Positions 13,719 through 21,971 of a stretch of DNA of 28,742 nt are shown here, one piece after another (positions within the stretch are counted from its first letter, which is position 1; the number at the start of each line of letters is the position of its first letter). A model generated the notes under the pieces. That model made no database searches. It was not told the DNA's origin and saw only the letters and a program-made list of their open reading frames with translations. The stretch comes from Alphaproteobacteria bacterium. GTDB lineage: Bacteria; Pseudomonadota; Alphaproteobacteria; Rs-D84. A program made the position numbers and the translations under genes. The DNA lies in assembly GCA_013316395.1 (NCBI GenBank), contig WSMU01000007.1, positions 1-28,742 on the forward strand, written 5' to 3'.

Positions 13719-15188
13719 TTATTTTGTCCCGATATGGCGGTTGATTATAAATGCCGCCGGCAGATATATTGCCCCAAAACCGGCAATCGCCGCAAACAGT
13801 GCCCAAATACTGTTAATCGGCACAAACCACAGCGCGCCCCCCATTAGCGCGGCCAGTGCCCCAAATGCAAATATTGCACGCATTGTCCCACCATATATTT
13901 TTGTCAGGCCCCGTCGCCGGCATGCCCGCCCCAGCAGATAGTTCTTTAGATAGCCACTGACGACTATTCCCACCGGAATCGCCAGGTATCCTATTGCCGG
14001 AAACGCCCCCAGATAAATTGCCGCCGCCACCCCTAAGGATATCATACTGGTCTTAACCGGTGTTTTTACATCCTGGGATGCGTAGAGTGTTTTGCTATAA
14101 ATCTGGCTGATTAGCATCGCGGGCAGTACAAAGACCTGAATCATTATTGCAATTGCCACTGCCTGGGTTGATGCGGCGGTCCATGCGCCATATTCGAACA
14201 GGTACTTTATAATAGGGTGGGCCAGAACGAACAGACCCGCCACACATGGCATCAGCAGCATCAGACTGCGTCGCATGGATGAATTTTGCTGAATATAAAC
14301 GCTGCGCATGTTTTTCTGGGCCAGGGCATTTGATATAGACGACATCAGCACCGTCCCCACCGCCAGTCCTATCATCGCAAATGGCAACTGAACAATACGG
14401 TCGCAATAATACAGCCAGGATACTGCGCCGCTTTGAAAACTGGCGACCAGGGTACCAACAATAATGGTTATTTGATAAAAGCCACTGCCTACGATACTAA
14501 TAGACAGGCGCTTTAAAATGCTTTTAATTCCCGGGGTCCACTTTGGAATAACAAGGCGCAGGCCAAAGTGACGTCGCCGAATGCGATGCCATAATACCGC
14601 GACCTGAATTATTCCGGATAATACAACCGTTGCCGCCATTATATAAAGTATTGTACCCGGTGCATAAAAAGCCGACAGCAATAATGCCCCTATAAGCATT
14701 ATGTTCAGCAATACCGGCATAAATGCGGCCAACAGAAAGCGTGAAAAGGCATTTAATACCGCGGACAGGAATGCGGCCGCACATACAAATATCACATATA
14801 TGAACATAATTCGCGATATTGTAACGGTCAGTTCCATTTTGCCCGGGTCGGCATCAAATCCCGGTGCCAGAATCCAAATAACCAGCGGCATGAATATTTC
14901 AAATAAAATCGCAATCCCCAGCAGCCCCAGTGCCAGCCATGAAAAAACATTTTTGGCAAATCCTTCGTCTTTCTTGGAATCTGTGTACATTGGGATAAAT
15001 ATAGCGGACAATGCCCCTTCGCCCAGCAGGTCACGGAACAGATTCGGTAACTTAAATGCCGCCAGGAATACGTCCGACAGTCGTCCCGCCCCTAAAACGC
15101 GTGCAATCAGCATATCGCGCACAAAGCCGAAAATACGGCTGACGCCAGTCATTGCGCCAACCCCGAAAATATGTTTGCCTAGTTTCAT
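13719..15188 (-). CDS. murJ: Lipid II flippase MurJ
   Basis: Moves lipid II across the inner membrane for peptidoglycan synthesis. The 489-residue protein has about 14 TM helices of the MOP/MVF family. The N-terminus aligns with E. coli MurJ without gaps, and the functionally important residues fall at the same numbers: Arg18, Arg24, Asp39, Arg52 and Glu57 (in S-R-I-F-G-F-V-R-D and F-K-L-P-N-L-F-R). This numbering supports ATG 15188 as the start. That ATG is 7 nt from a TATAAT box with no Shine-Dalgarno, so the mRNA is probably leaderless. It is divergent from bamD and is followed by the RlpA-like gene on the same strand. Confidence 0.95.
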   Translation of the reverse strand: MKLGKHIFGVGAMTGVSRIFGFVRDMLIARVLGAGRLSDVFLAAFKLPNLFRDLLGEGALSAIFIPMYTDSKKDEGFAKNVFSWLALGLLGIAILFEIFMPLVIWILAPGFDADPGKMELTVTISRIMFIYVIFVCAAAFLSAVLNAFSRFLLAAFMPVLLNIMLIGALLLSAFYAPGTILYIMAATVVLSGIIQVAVLWHRIRRRHFGLRLVIPKWTPGIKSILKRLSISIVGSGFYQITIIVGTLVASFQSGAVSWLYYCDRIVQLPFAMIGLAVGTVLMSSISNALAQKNMRSVYIQQNSSMRRSLMLLMPCVAGLFVLAHPIIKYLFEYGAWTAASTQAVAIAIMIQVFVLPAMLISQIYSKTLYASQDVKTPVKTSMISLGVAAAIYLGAFPAIGYLAIPVGIVVSGYLKNYLLGRACRRRGLTKIYGGTMRAIFAFGALAALMGGALWFVPINSIWALFAAIAGFGAIYLPAAFIINRHIGTK

Positions 15189-15225
15189 GGTTTGGATTAT
15201 ACTGCTCAATGTAAAAGAAAATCAA
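15175..15225. promoter_or_regulatory. Overlapping divergent promoters murJ / bamD
   Basis: Minus strand for murJ: TTGATT (15225-15220), 18-bp spacer, TATAAT (15201-15196), predicted start at or next to the murJ ATG (15188). Plus strand for bamD: TTGCCT (15175-15180), 17-bp spacer, TATACT (15198-15203), start about 15210. The -10 boxes overlap, as in the divergent region at 5741-5752. Confidence 0.6.
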
Positions 15226-15242
15226 GACAGGAATATAAGGCG

Positions 15243-15983
15243 ATGAAAAAAATAGTAAGTCTGTGTATTATTGCGGCGACATTAGTGGCGTGCGGTGGCA
15301 AAAAGACAGAGATAATGGTGGAGGAACCGCTGCCTCAGATATATGAAAAGGCGTATGCAGAGTTTAATAAAAAGCATTATGAGCAAGCGGCGGCCGAATT
15401 CTTAAAGGCTGAAACGCAGTACCCGTCAAGTCCCTATGCGGCTGATGCGTTGGTAATGGCGGCATATTCTCAGTACCTGGACAAGGATTTTGCGGGTGCA
15501 ATTTTGGCGGCGGACCGTTTTATGCGTTTCCACCCCGGTCACCCGGATGTTCCGTATGTTTTATATTTGCGCGGCATGTGCTACTACCGCCAGGTCAGCG
15601 ACGTCCGCCGCGAGCCGGGAATGTCCACATACGCCCTACAGCAGTTCCAGCAGTTGGTCCAGCGTTTCCCGCGCAGCCCTTATGCAAAAAATGCTGAAAA
15701 CAAAATAATAATTCTGAAAAACTATATCGCGGGCAAGGTTATGTATGCCGCGCGTGAGGATATGCAACGTCAAAACTGGCCGGCGGCGATATCGCGCCTG
15801 CAGTCTATTGTGGCCGATGCCCAGGAAACCGTCATGACGCCAGAGGCGCTGTTCCGCCTGACCGAATGCTATACCGCAATAGGTGTCCCGTCCCAGGCGG
15901 CCGGTTATGCGGAAATGCTGCGTAAAAATTTCCCGGATAACAAATGGACGGAAAAACTGGAAAATAAAGCAGACGAGTTGTGA
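15243..15983 (+). CDS. bamD: Outer-membrane assembly lipoprotein BamD
   Basis: Essential lipoprotein of the BAM complex, which folds beta-barrels into the outer membrane. The 246-residue protein begins with a lipoprotein signal ending L-V-A-C (Cys17) and continues as TPR-like helix pairs: I-Y-E-K-A-Y-A-E-F, Y-E-Q-A-A-A-E-F, Y-P-S-S-P-Y-A-A-D-A (a BamD/ComL hallmark), then A-D-R-F-M-R-F-H-P-G-H-P-D-V-P-Y and a second F-P-R-S-P-Y-A. The length is typical. AAGG lies close before ATG 15243. The signal peptide starts M-K-K-I-V-S-L exactly like the RlpA-like lipoprotein on the other side of murJ. A terminator follows 6 bp after the stop. Confidence 0.93.
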   Translation: MKKIVSLCIIAATLVACGGKKTEIMVEEPLPQIYEKAYAEFNKKHYEQAAAEFLKAETQYPSSPYAADALVMAAYSQYLDKDFAGAILAADRFMRFHPGHPDVPYVLYLRGMCYYRQVSDVRREPGMSTYALQQFQQLVQRFPRSPYAKNAENKIIILKNYIAGKVMYAAREDMQRQNWPAAISRLQSIVADAQETVMTPEALFRLTECYTAIGVPSQAAGYAEMLRKNFPDNKWTEKLENKADEL

Positions 15984-15989
15984 TAAAAA

Positions 15990-16015
15990 AATCCGGCCAT
16001 GCGCTGGATTTTTTT
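15990..16015 (+). terminator. Terminator after bamD
   Basis: 8-bp stem AATCCGGC/GCTGGATT with one G-T pair, 5-nt loop (15990-16010), then seven T. Confidence 0.82.
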
Positions 16016-16038
16016 ATTTTATGTGTTATTGTGGGGGC

Positions 16039-16932
16039 ATGACACAGACTTATTCAGGATTTATCGCGATAATGGGGCCGACAAATGCCGGTAAAAGTAC
16101 ATTGCTTAACCAAATCATGGGGCGCAAGGTATCTATCGTATCGCACAAGGTACAAACGACGCGGACGCGTCTGCGTGCCGTTAAAATGGTGGGCGACCGC
16201 CAGTTGATATTTGTGGACACACCCGGCGTGTTCAAGCCGGCGCGACGCCTGGACCGCGCAATGGTCGGGGCCGCAATGGATGCGGCATCTGATGCGGATG
16301 CGATTTTATTGATTCTTGACGCGCAAAAGGGTGTAACGAATACAATTCGCGAACTGGTGGAAAAAATCAAGGACCGCCCGAACCTTTTTGTTGCCTTAAA
16401 CAAGGTTGATGCCGTGCGAAAGCAGGATTTGCTACCCATTGTTGCAGAATTGTCCGCACTGGCAGAATTCAAAGAAATCTTTATGATTTCGGCACTGAAA
16501 AATGACGGTGTTGCAGCCATGTTGGGGGCATTGGCGGATGTTATGCCCGCAAGTCCGTATTTATTTGACCCCGAAACCCGTCCCGATGTGCCCGATGAAC
16601 TGTATCTGGCGGAATTGACGCGTGAAAAGGTTTATAAGTATATTCATCAGGAATTGCCGTATCATATAAATGTTGTCACGGAAAAAGTTGACGTTGACCC
16701 GGACGGTGTTCTGGAAATATATCAGAAAATCGTTGTTCAGAATGAGGCGCATAAAAAGATAGTAATCGGTCGTGGTGGCGCCCAGCTAAAGCAGATTGGC
16801 ACGGCCGCCCGTCATGATATCCAGGACCAGTGGGGTGTGAATGCGCGTCTGCACCTGTTTGTGCGCGTGGAACCTGATTGGGAAAATAAGGCTGAAAATT
16901 ATACGGACCAAGGGCTGGAGTTTAAGAAATAA
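16039..16932 (+). CDS. era: GTPase Era
   Basis: GTPase that binds the 3' end of 16S rRNA and helps mature the 30S subunit. The 297-residue protein has all G motifs: G1 G-P-T-N-A-G-K-S (13-20), the G2 region T-T-R-T-R (40-44), G3 D-T-P-G (60-63), G4 N-K-V-D (121-124). A KH domain follows with the G-R-G-G loop (244-247) and the family signature E-A-H-K-K-I-V-I-G. ATG 16039 is preceded by GGGGG; an upstream extension in the same frame runs through the bamD terminator and is not credible. In many proteobacteria era sits with rnc and recO; neither is here. It is followed by a 90-bp gap with no clear promoter. Confidence 0.95.
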   Translation: MTQTYSGFIAIMGPTNAGKSTLLNQIMGRKVSIVSHKVQTTRTRLRAVKMVGDRQLIFVDTPGVFKPARRLDRAMVGAAMDAASDADAILLILDAQKGVTNTIRELVEKIKDRPNLFVALNKVDAVRKQDLLPIVAELSALAEFKEIFMISALKNDGVAAMLGALADVMPASPYLFDPETRPDVPDELYLAELTREKVYKYIHQELPYHINVVTEKVDVDPDGVLEIYQKIVVQNEAHKKIVIGRGGAQLKQIGTAARHDIQDQWGVNARLHLFVRVEPDWENKAENYTDQGLEFKK

Positions 16933-17023
16933 ATGGCAATAGTATTACCAAGCTACGAATTGCCCGCCGCGACAGCATAATTAGCAATTTTAGAAGTCGT
17001 TACAATAAATATAGGTAGATAAA

Positions 17024-17404
17024 ATGAAACTAAAACCGATTAAATATAACATTGCACTGGGGCTGATTACATTGGTCCCAATGTTGACATCGTGTGATGA
17101 TGACTGTGTGGAGCGCGGTGTTATTTTGCAAAAAGATAAAAAGCAGTTATTTATTGACATCAATGGTGACAACAAAGCCGACAGAGTTTTGCAAATAACA
17201 AGAGGATATGATGCAGAGTCATTTTATAGCTATGCGCAGCCTGGTGACAGTATTGTGTATAGGAATGATAATCGTCAGCAGTATGTTGCATGTCAAAATC
17301 GTTCGTATATAAAAAGCATAAATAAAAAAACTCTGCGCCAGGTGTTTGATTGGCAGGCGTTTGCGAAAAACTGCCAGGCAAAGGGTATGGAATATACACG
17401 ATAA
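17024..17404 (+). CDS. Small putative lipoprotein
   Basis: A 126-residue protein of unknown function. The N-terminus is a lipoprotein signal with lipobox L-T-S-C (Cys24), followed by Asp-Asp-Asp. The asparagine at +3 and acidic +2/+3/+4 residues leave its final membrane open, since Asp at +2 can signal inner-membrane retention. Around 45-53 it has D-I-N-G-D-N-K-A-D, a D-x-N-x-D-x3-D pattern like an EF-hand or dockerin calcium loop, but only one copy. Two further Cys (C-Q-N-R and N-C-Q-A) may pair. A TACAAT at 17001-17006 may be its -10 box. queA starts 5 bp after the stop, so the two are probably co-transcribed. Confidence 0.65.
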   Translation: MKLKPIKYNIALGLITLVPMLTSCDDDCVERGVILQKDKKQLFIDINGDNKADRVLQITRGYDAESFYSYAQPGDSIVYRNDNRQQYVACQNRSYIKSINKKTLRQVFDWQAFAKNCQAKGMEYTR

Positions 17405-17409
17405 ACACC

Positions 17410-18435
17410 ATGCTGCATACGTCCGATTTTGATTTTGACCTGCCACCGGAATTGATTGCATCACATCCCTTGGAAAAGCGGGATGCGTCGCGAATGCTGG
17501 TTGTTGACGGCAATAATATTGCCGACCGTCATATTCGTGATTTCGTAGATTTTATTCAGCCCGGTGACGTTGTTGTCTTTAATAATTCGCGCGTGATACC
17601 GGCCCGCTTTATGGCATCCGGCCATGAAATTACCCTGCATACTGCCGAAAGTGATGTTGTGTGGTGGGGGCTTTGTAAAAAGTTCAATAAAATACCGGTG
17701 GGTGAAATTTTAACACTGGACGACGGAACCACTGCGCGCGTTTTGGCGCGCGACGATGACAGCGGTCTAAAGCTTGAGTTTATCTGTGATAACTTGTTTG
17801 ATGTCCTTGAACGTGTTGGCAAAATGCCGTTGCCGCCGTATATGAAACGCTCCGAGGAAACATCAGACCGCGAACGTTATCAGACTGTCTATGCCGAACC
17901 GGTGGGGTCAATGGCGGCGCCCACGGCCGGGCTGCACTTTACGCCCCGGCTAATGTCGGCAATAGAGGCGCGCGGCGCCAAGATTGTAAAGGTGACTTTG
18001 CATGTTGGGGCGGGCACATGGATGCCGGTCAAGACAGAAGATTTATCCCAGCATAAAATGCATAGCGAATGGTGCTGTATCACGCCCGCCCAGGCAGAGA
18101 TTATTAACAGCGCACGTCGTGTAATTGCGGTTGGAACAACGTCGATGCGAACGCTGGAAAGTGCGGCAATGGATGCCGGTAAAGCCAATGCAGGCGGGCG
18201 TGTTGTTCCGATTTGTCGCACTACAGATATATTTATAACACCCGGTTATAAATTCCGTGCGGTTGATGTGCTGCTGACCAATTTTCATCTGCCTAAATCT
18301 ACGTTATTTATGTTGGTGTCGGCATTTGCGGGACTGGAAAATATGCGTGGCGCATACAGTCATGCGGTTGCGGAAAAATATCGTTTCTTTTCGTATGGCG
18401 ACTGCTGTTTATTATTTAAAAAGGATGGAGAGTAA
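17410..18435 (+). CDS. queA: tRNA preQ1(34) ribosyltransferase-isomerase QueA
   Basis: Uses SAM to turn preQ1 at the wobble position into epoxyqueuosine, the step after Tgt. The 341-residue protein opens with D-F-D-F-D-L-P-P-E-L-I-A and L-E-K-R-D-A-S-R, then P-G-D-V-V-V-F-N-N-S-R-V-I-P-A-R, P-L-P-P-Y, Y-Q-T-V-Y-A, G-S-M-A-A-P-T-A-G-L-H-F and T-N-F-H-L-P-K-S-T-L, all family signatures. ATG 17410 fits the E. coli N-terminus; no good Shine-Dalgarno is seen, and it lies 5 bp after the lipoprotein gene, so coupling is likely. The stop overlaps the tgt start (TAATG), giving a queA-tgt pair acting in consecutive steps. Confidence 0.96.
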   Translation: MLHTSDFDFDLPPELIASHPLEKRDASRMLVVDGNNIADRHIRDFVDFIQPGDVVVFNNSRVIPARFMASGHEITLHTAESDVVWWGLCKKFNKIPVGEILTLDDGTTARVLARDDDSGLKLEFICDNLFDVLERVGKMPLPPYMKRSEETSDRERYQTVYAEPVGSMAAPTAGLHFTPRLMSAIEARGAKIVKVTLHVGAGTWMPVKTEDLSQHKMHSEWCCITPAQAEIINSARRVIAVGTTSMRTLESAAMDAGKANAGGRVVPICRTTDIFITPGYKFRAVDVLLTNFHLPKSTLFMLVSAFAGLENMRGAYSHAVAEKYRFFSYGDCCLLFKKDGE

Positions 18436-19547
18436 TGGCATTAAAGTTTGATTTGCTGAAAATAGATGGCGGTGCGCGTCGCGGTCGTGTGCATACGGCG
18501 CATGGTGATTTTGAAACGCCCGCATTTATGGCGGTTGGCACTGCGGCGACGGTAAAGGCCCTGACAATGGACCAGGTTGCGGCCACCGGAACCCAGGTTA
18601 TTTTGGGCAATACATATCATTTAATGATGCGCCCCGGGGGCGATTTGGTTGAAAAAATGGGTGGCCTGCATAAATTTGGTGGCTGGCGCGGGCCCATTTT
18701 GACAGACAGCGGCGGCTTTCAGGTAATGTCGCTTTCCAATCTGGTAAAAATGAAGGAGGAGGGCGTAGAATTCACATCCCATATCGACGGCGGTGTAAAG
18801 CATTTCCTGCGTCCGGAAGATTCTGTTCATATTCAGCACCAGTTGGATTCGAACATCACAATGGTTTTGGACGAGTGTCTGCATCTGCCGACAACGCGTG
18901 ACCGGGCCGAGAAAAATGTCGATATGGTAACCCGGTGGGCCCGGCGCAGCAAGGATGCCTTTGTTGACCGCGACGGTTACGGTATTTTTGGTATTGTCCA
19001 AGGGGCGGACTTTACTGACTTGCGCGAAAAGTCAGCCAAGGCACTGACAGAAATCGGTTTTGACGGTTATGCGGTGGGTGGCCTGGCCGTGGGCGAACCC
19101 CAGGATATAATGTTTGACATGATTGCAACCACAACACCGCATCTGCCCACGGACCGTCCGCGTTATTTAATGGGCGTCGGCACACCGCTGGATATTTTAG
19201 GCGCGGTAGAACGCGGCATAGACATGTTTGATTGTGTTATGCCTACGCGGGCCGGTCGCACCGCCCAGGCTTTTACGCGTGACGGTACAATGAATATGAA
19301 AAATGCGCGCTTTCGTGATGACGCGGCACCAATTGACAGTGAATGCGGATGCCCGGCGTGTAAATTGTCGCGTGCCTACATTCACCATTTGATAAAGTGT
19401 AATGAAATACTGGGGGCGACTCTGCTGACCCAGCATAACCTGTGGTTTTATCAGGACCTGATGCGTGGCATACGTGAATCAATAGAGCAGGGGCGCTTTG
19501 CGGACTTTAAGAAAGAATTTATTGACCGTTATACGGCCAATAAGTAA
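18435..19547 (+). CDS. tgt: tRNA-guanine(34) transglycosylase Tgt
   Basis: Exchanges G34 for preQ1 in tRNAs with GUN anticodons (Asp, Asn, His, Tyr). The 370-residue protein has general base Asp91 in D-S-G-G-F-Q, nucleophile Asp266 in F-D-C-V-M-P-T-R, and the zinc site C-G-C-P-A-C (Cys304, Cys306, Cys309) with His334. All catalytic and metal residues are intact and the length is usual. GGATGGAGAGTA provides a ribosome site before ATG 18435, which overlaps the queA stop. Later queuosine genes (queC-E, queG/queH) are not in the window, so whether preQ1 is made or imported is open. Confidence 0.96.
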   Translation: MALKFDLLKIDGGARRGRVHTAHGDFETPAFMAVGTAATVKALTMDQVAATGTQVILGNTYHLMMRPGGDLVEKMGGLHKFGGWRGPILTDSGGFQVMSLSNLVKMKEEGVEFTSHIDGGVKHFLRPEDSVHIQHQLDSNITMVLDECLHLPTTRDRAEKNVDMVTRWARRSKDAFVDRDGYGIFGIVQGADFTDLREKSAKALTEIGFDGYAVGGLAVGEPQDIMFDMIATTTPHLPTDRPRYLMGVGTPLDILGAVERGIDMFDCVMPTRAGRTAQAFTRDGTMNMKNARFRDDAAPIDSECGCPACKLSRAYIHHLIKCNEILGATLLTQHNLWFYQDLMRGIRESIEQGRFADFKKEFIDRYTANK

Positions 19548-19576
19548 TAATAGCGTTGTCAGGAAAGGAGAAAATA

Positions 19577-20608
19577 ATGGCACGAAAAAAGAAAGAAGTG
19601 GAAGTCATAGACCATGGCGGCGCCAAGACTGTCGCTAAAAAGACTTCTTATGTAACACGTGTAAAGCAAATTTTTGCGGTTATAACGGTTTTGTGGCTGG
19701 CGCTGGTTATATGGGTGCCGCTGCATATAAAGAACACATATTCTCAGCCGATAAAGAAATCAATTGTTGTGTCGATGTTTTTCGACCTGCAAAGAAATAT
19801 TGTTGAGCAGTATGAAAAGCTGCTGGACGGTATCAAGGATGCAATAAACCTGGAAAAGCCCGTTGCATTTGCAATAGATAAGGTAAAGATTGCAGGCTCT
19901 GCGGTAGATAAGGTAACAGATGCCACGGCCCGGGCCAAAGAAACAACGGCCAAAGCCCATGAAAATATTGAAAAAACCAAAGAAACGACCGCTGGTGTAA
20001 AAAAGCTGACCGGGCTGGCGGGGCGCTTTGGCGTCAAGACAGACGGAATTGATAACGCGCTGGACAAGGTTAGCGCCGGTGCAGATAAAATTGACGAAGG
20101 CGTCGCCAAGGCAGACCAAGCCATTGCCAAGGTTGACGATATCGCGGCAAAGGTAAATGCGCAACTTGACAAGGCGGAAAGCGATTTGACCGCGCTGTTG
20201 CAGGTTGAGTTTGATAAAATGATAGACGAGGCAATAAAGAATCAACTGGATAAAAGCTCTGGTGGTTTGGGTACGACCCTGCTGACTAACTATGGGATTA
20301 AGCATGTTTATCCGTGGCGTCCGTCCAGCTGGCCTGTTGCGACCAAGATTTATAATGACTTGGCGCGTTCTGACGTAACAGTTATTACAACCATTACCAA
20401 TACCGTAGATAAATATTTTGGCTATGTTGCATGGGGCTTGGTTGCTGCCGCATGGTTGGCGGGGTTATATATCTGGCTTATGGTAAAGAAAAAAGTCAAA
20501 ATGATGATTGCGCCGTTCCAGGTGTGTCCGCGCTGTGGTCATACATTTGTAGACCGTCGCGGTGCGATGAGCTTTGTTAAGATGCTGCAACCGTGGAAAT
20601 GGTTCTAA
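19577..20608 (+). CDS. Two-TM coiled-coil protein with C-terminal CxxC, unknown
   Basis: A 343-residue membrane protein I cannot assign. Order: basic N-terminus (R-K-K-K), TM helix about 32-51, then a long Ala/Lys/Asp/Thr-rich helical region about 100-220 with heptad-like repeats (A-K-E-T-T-A-K-A, D-K-V-D-K-V-type, A-K-A-D-Q-A-I-A-K) predicted to form a coiled coil, TM helix about 280-303, and a short tail with V-C-P-R-C-G-H-T-F. A single C-x2-C is only half a zinc ribbon, so zinc binding would need dimerisation. With two TM segments the coiled coil probably lies in the periplasm. AAAGGAG is 6 nt before ATG 19577; the TTG upstream (19556) is unlikely. It is 29 bp after tgt and ends in a strong terminator. 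Confidence 0.7.
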   Translation: MARKKKEVEVIDHGGAKTVAKKTSYVTRVKQIFAVITVLWLALVIWVPLHIKNTYSQPIKKSIVVSMFFDLQRNIVEQYEKLLDGIKDAINLEKPVAFAIDKVKIAGSAVDKVTDATARAKETTAKAHENIEKTKETTAGVKKLTGLAGRFGVKTDGIDNALDKVSAGADKIDEGVAKADQAIAKVDDIAAKVNAQLDKAESDLTALLQVEFDKMIDEAIKNQLDKSSGGLGTTLLTNYGIKHVYPWRPSSWPVATKIYNDLARSDVTVITTITNTVDKYFGYVAWGLVAAAWLAGLYIWLMVKKKVKMMIAPFQVCPRCGHTFVDRRGAMSFVKMLQPWKWF

Positions 20609-20620
20609 GCTGTTTTAAAG

Positions 20621-20646
20621 AAAAGGCCGCCTTTGGGCGGCTTTTT
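20621..20646 (+). terminator. Terminator of the era-queA-tgt side
   Basis: Stem GCCGCC/GGCGGC extended by A-T and G-T pairs, loop TTTG, followed by TTTTTC. No gene lies between here and the tRNA-Gly promoter at 20731; I see nothing else in 20647-20730. Confidence 0.88.
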
Positions 20647-20730
20647 CTTACACACTAGAACTGGTGCGCCGTCAATTTGTGCTGGATTCAATTGCGGTGG
20701 AACAAAATCTTAAAATGCGATAAAAAATAC

Positions 20731-20758
20731 TTGCATTAGAAAAAAATATGTGTAAAAA
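20731..20758 (+). promoter_or_regulatory. Promoter of tRNA-Gly
   Basis: TTGCAT (20731-20736), 16-bp spacer, TAAAAA (20753-20758). It shares TACTTGCA and the 16-bp spacing with the tRNA-Arg promoter. Predicted start about 20765, seven bases before the tRNA. Confidence 0.6.
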
Positions 20759-20771
20759 TACTTTCCGCAGT

Positions 20772-20848
20772 GCGAGCGTAGCTCAGTTGGCTAGAGCGCA
20801 ACCTTGCCAAGGTTGAGGTCGAGGGTTCGAGCCCCTTTGCTCGCACCA
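20772..20848 (+). tRNA. tRNA-Gly (anticodon GCC)
   Basis: Acceptor GCGAGCG (20772-20778) with TGCTCGC (20838-20844, one G-T pair), D stem GCTC/GAGC, anticodon stem CAACC/GGTTG with loop TTGCCAA and anticodon GCC at 20806-20808, T arm GAGGG/CCCTT with TTCGAGC loop, encoded CCA at 20846-20848. The discriminator base (20845) is A; bacterial tRNA-Gly normally carries U73. A terminator follows, so it is a single-tRNA unit. Confidence 0.97.
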
Positions 20849-20856
20849 GAGTTTAA

Positions 20857-20887
20857 GAAACACCCCTTCGGGTGTTTCTCTTTTTTT
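20857..20887 (+). terminator. Terminator after tRNA-Gly
   Basis: 9-bp stem GAAACACCC/GGGTGTTTC (20857-20865, 20870-20878), small loop, then TCTTTTTTT. Confidence 0.9.
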
Positions 20888-20893
20888 ATTTGC

Positions 20894-21964
20894 TCAACGC
20901 TGTGGCATAAAGGTTTCTATGTTATTTTTTATAAGAATATCAATATGCTGCTTTATAAAGCACTCATTGCATGTCAAATGCGGGCAATATGTGCATGCCA
21001 TAGGCGGATAGTGTTTAGCCTGGTCGGGATATGTCTGGCCCAGTTTGGAAAAAGCTTTCAGCCAGTAGTTATAAAGAGGTGCGTATAATTTTGAATTCTT
21101 CAGTTCATTTAGCAAAATGGAAAAACGCTGAATATTTGCAATTCCGTACTTATAGCGCGTTTCGCCTTCGGTTGTAAAGTTTGACAGGCTGTCGCTATGG
21201 CGGTTATAGAGATATATTGTACCCGGGGCCGATGCGACACGCTTGGCCTTTAGTACGGCCAGCATGCAAAAAAGCATATCTTCATCCAGATGCATGCCGT
21301 TTAGAAAACTTAACTTGTTTTTTCGTAGAAAGCTGCGACGAAAAAGGACTGCGTTTGCGCTTTCGCGCAGGTCTGCCTGATACAGCAATGTTGCTTTTTC
21401 GGCCGGTGTTGCATTATATATTGTGCTTTTGTCGTATATGTGTCCGGTAAAGTATTCCGTATCACGTGTGGATTTTCGCGTTATTTTTCCACCCAGCACT
21501 GCATCTGAATCGGTTTTTGCCGCAATGTCTAACATTTCCTTAAAATATCCGCTGGAAAAAGTAACCTCGGCTTTTTGTGAACTGTTCTTTGTGCGGAAAA
21601 TCTTGATGTCATTACTGTATAACTGGCGTATAGAATGGCGGTAAAGATTTTTTGTAAACTCGGGCGCGGCGCCCACTTTGTCATCTGCATCGACAAAAGT
21701 TATATATTTTCCGTGTGATGCCCGTATGCCTGCATTCCGGGCGGCGGCAACACCGGCATTCCTCTGGCGCAGCAGGGATATGTTCGGATGCATTGCCCTA
21801 TACTTACGCACGATATCGTGCGTATTATCGACGCTGCCATCGTCGATAACAATTATTTCAAAGGAATGCGAATTATCTTGAAAAATAATACTGTTCAGGC
21901 ATTCGCCGATATATTCGGCGCCATTATAAACCGGAATAATAATAGATAATTGTGTTTTATTCAT
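20894..21964 (-). CDS. Family 2 glycosyltransferase (GT-A fold)
   Basis: A 356-residue protein. The N-terminal 110 residues are a clear GT2 domain: L-S-I-I-I-P-V-Y-N-G-A-E-Y-I, I-I-V-I-D-D-G-S-V-D-N-T, A-R-N-A-G-I-R-A-S-H-G-K-Y-I-T-F-V-D-A-D-D, where V-D-A-D-D is the metal-binding DxD. H-L-D-E-D-M-L-F-C later is the likely catalytic base region. It should add a sugar to a surface glycan; the acceptor is unknown. No TM helix is seen. An odd feature is a C-terminal cluster C-T-Y-C-P-H-L-T-C-N-E-C (two C-x2-C pairs), not usual in GT2. ATG 21964 has no Shine-Dalgarno and is 7 nt after a -10-like box, so it is probably leaderless. Confidence 0.85.
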   Translation of the reverse strand: MNKTQLSIIIPVYNGAEYIGECLNSIIFQDNSHSFEIIVIDDGSVDNTHDIVRKYRAMHPNISLLRQRNAGVAAARNAGIRASHGKYITFVDADDKVGAAPEFTKNLYRHSIRQLYSNDIKIFRTKNSSQKAEVTFSSGYFKEMLDIAAKTDSDAVLGGKITRKSTRDTEYFTGHIYDKSTIYNATPAEKATLLYQADLRESANAVLFRRSFLRKNKLSFLNGMHLDEDMLFCMLAVLKAKRVASAPGTIYLYNRHSDSLSNFTTEGETRYKYGIANIQRFSILLNELKNSKLYAPLYNYWLKAFSKLGQTYPDQAKHYPPMACTYCPHLTCNECFIKQHIDILIKNNIETFMPQR

Positions 21965-21971
21965 GGATACT

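Noticed and set aside
14701..15246. Plus-strand open frame opposite the murJ 5' end
   Set aside because: Composition is low in hydrophobics and rich in Ser/Asn as expected from the reverse of TM helices; murJ is certain on the other strand.
16933..16980. 15-codon frame starting right after the era stop
   Set aside because: It starts with ATG directly after TAA but has no own ribosome site, no promoter and no recognised peptide; chance cannot be excluded.
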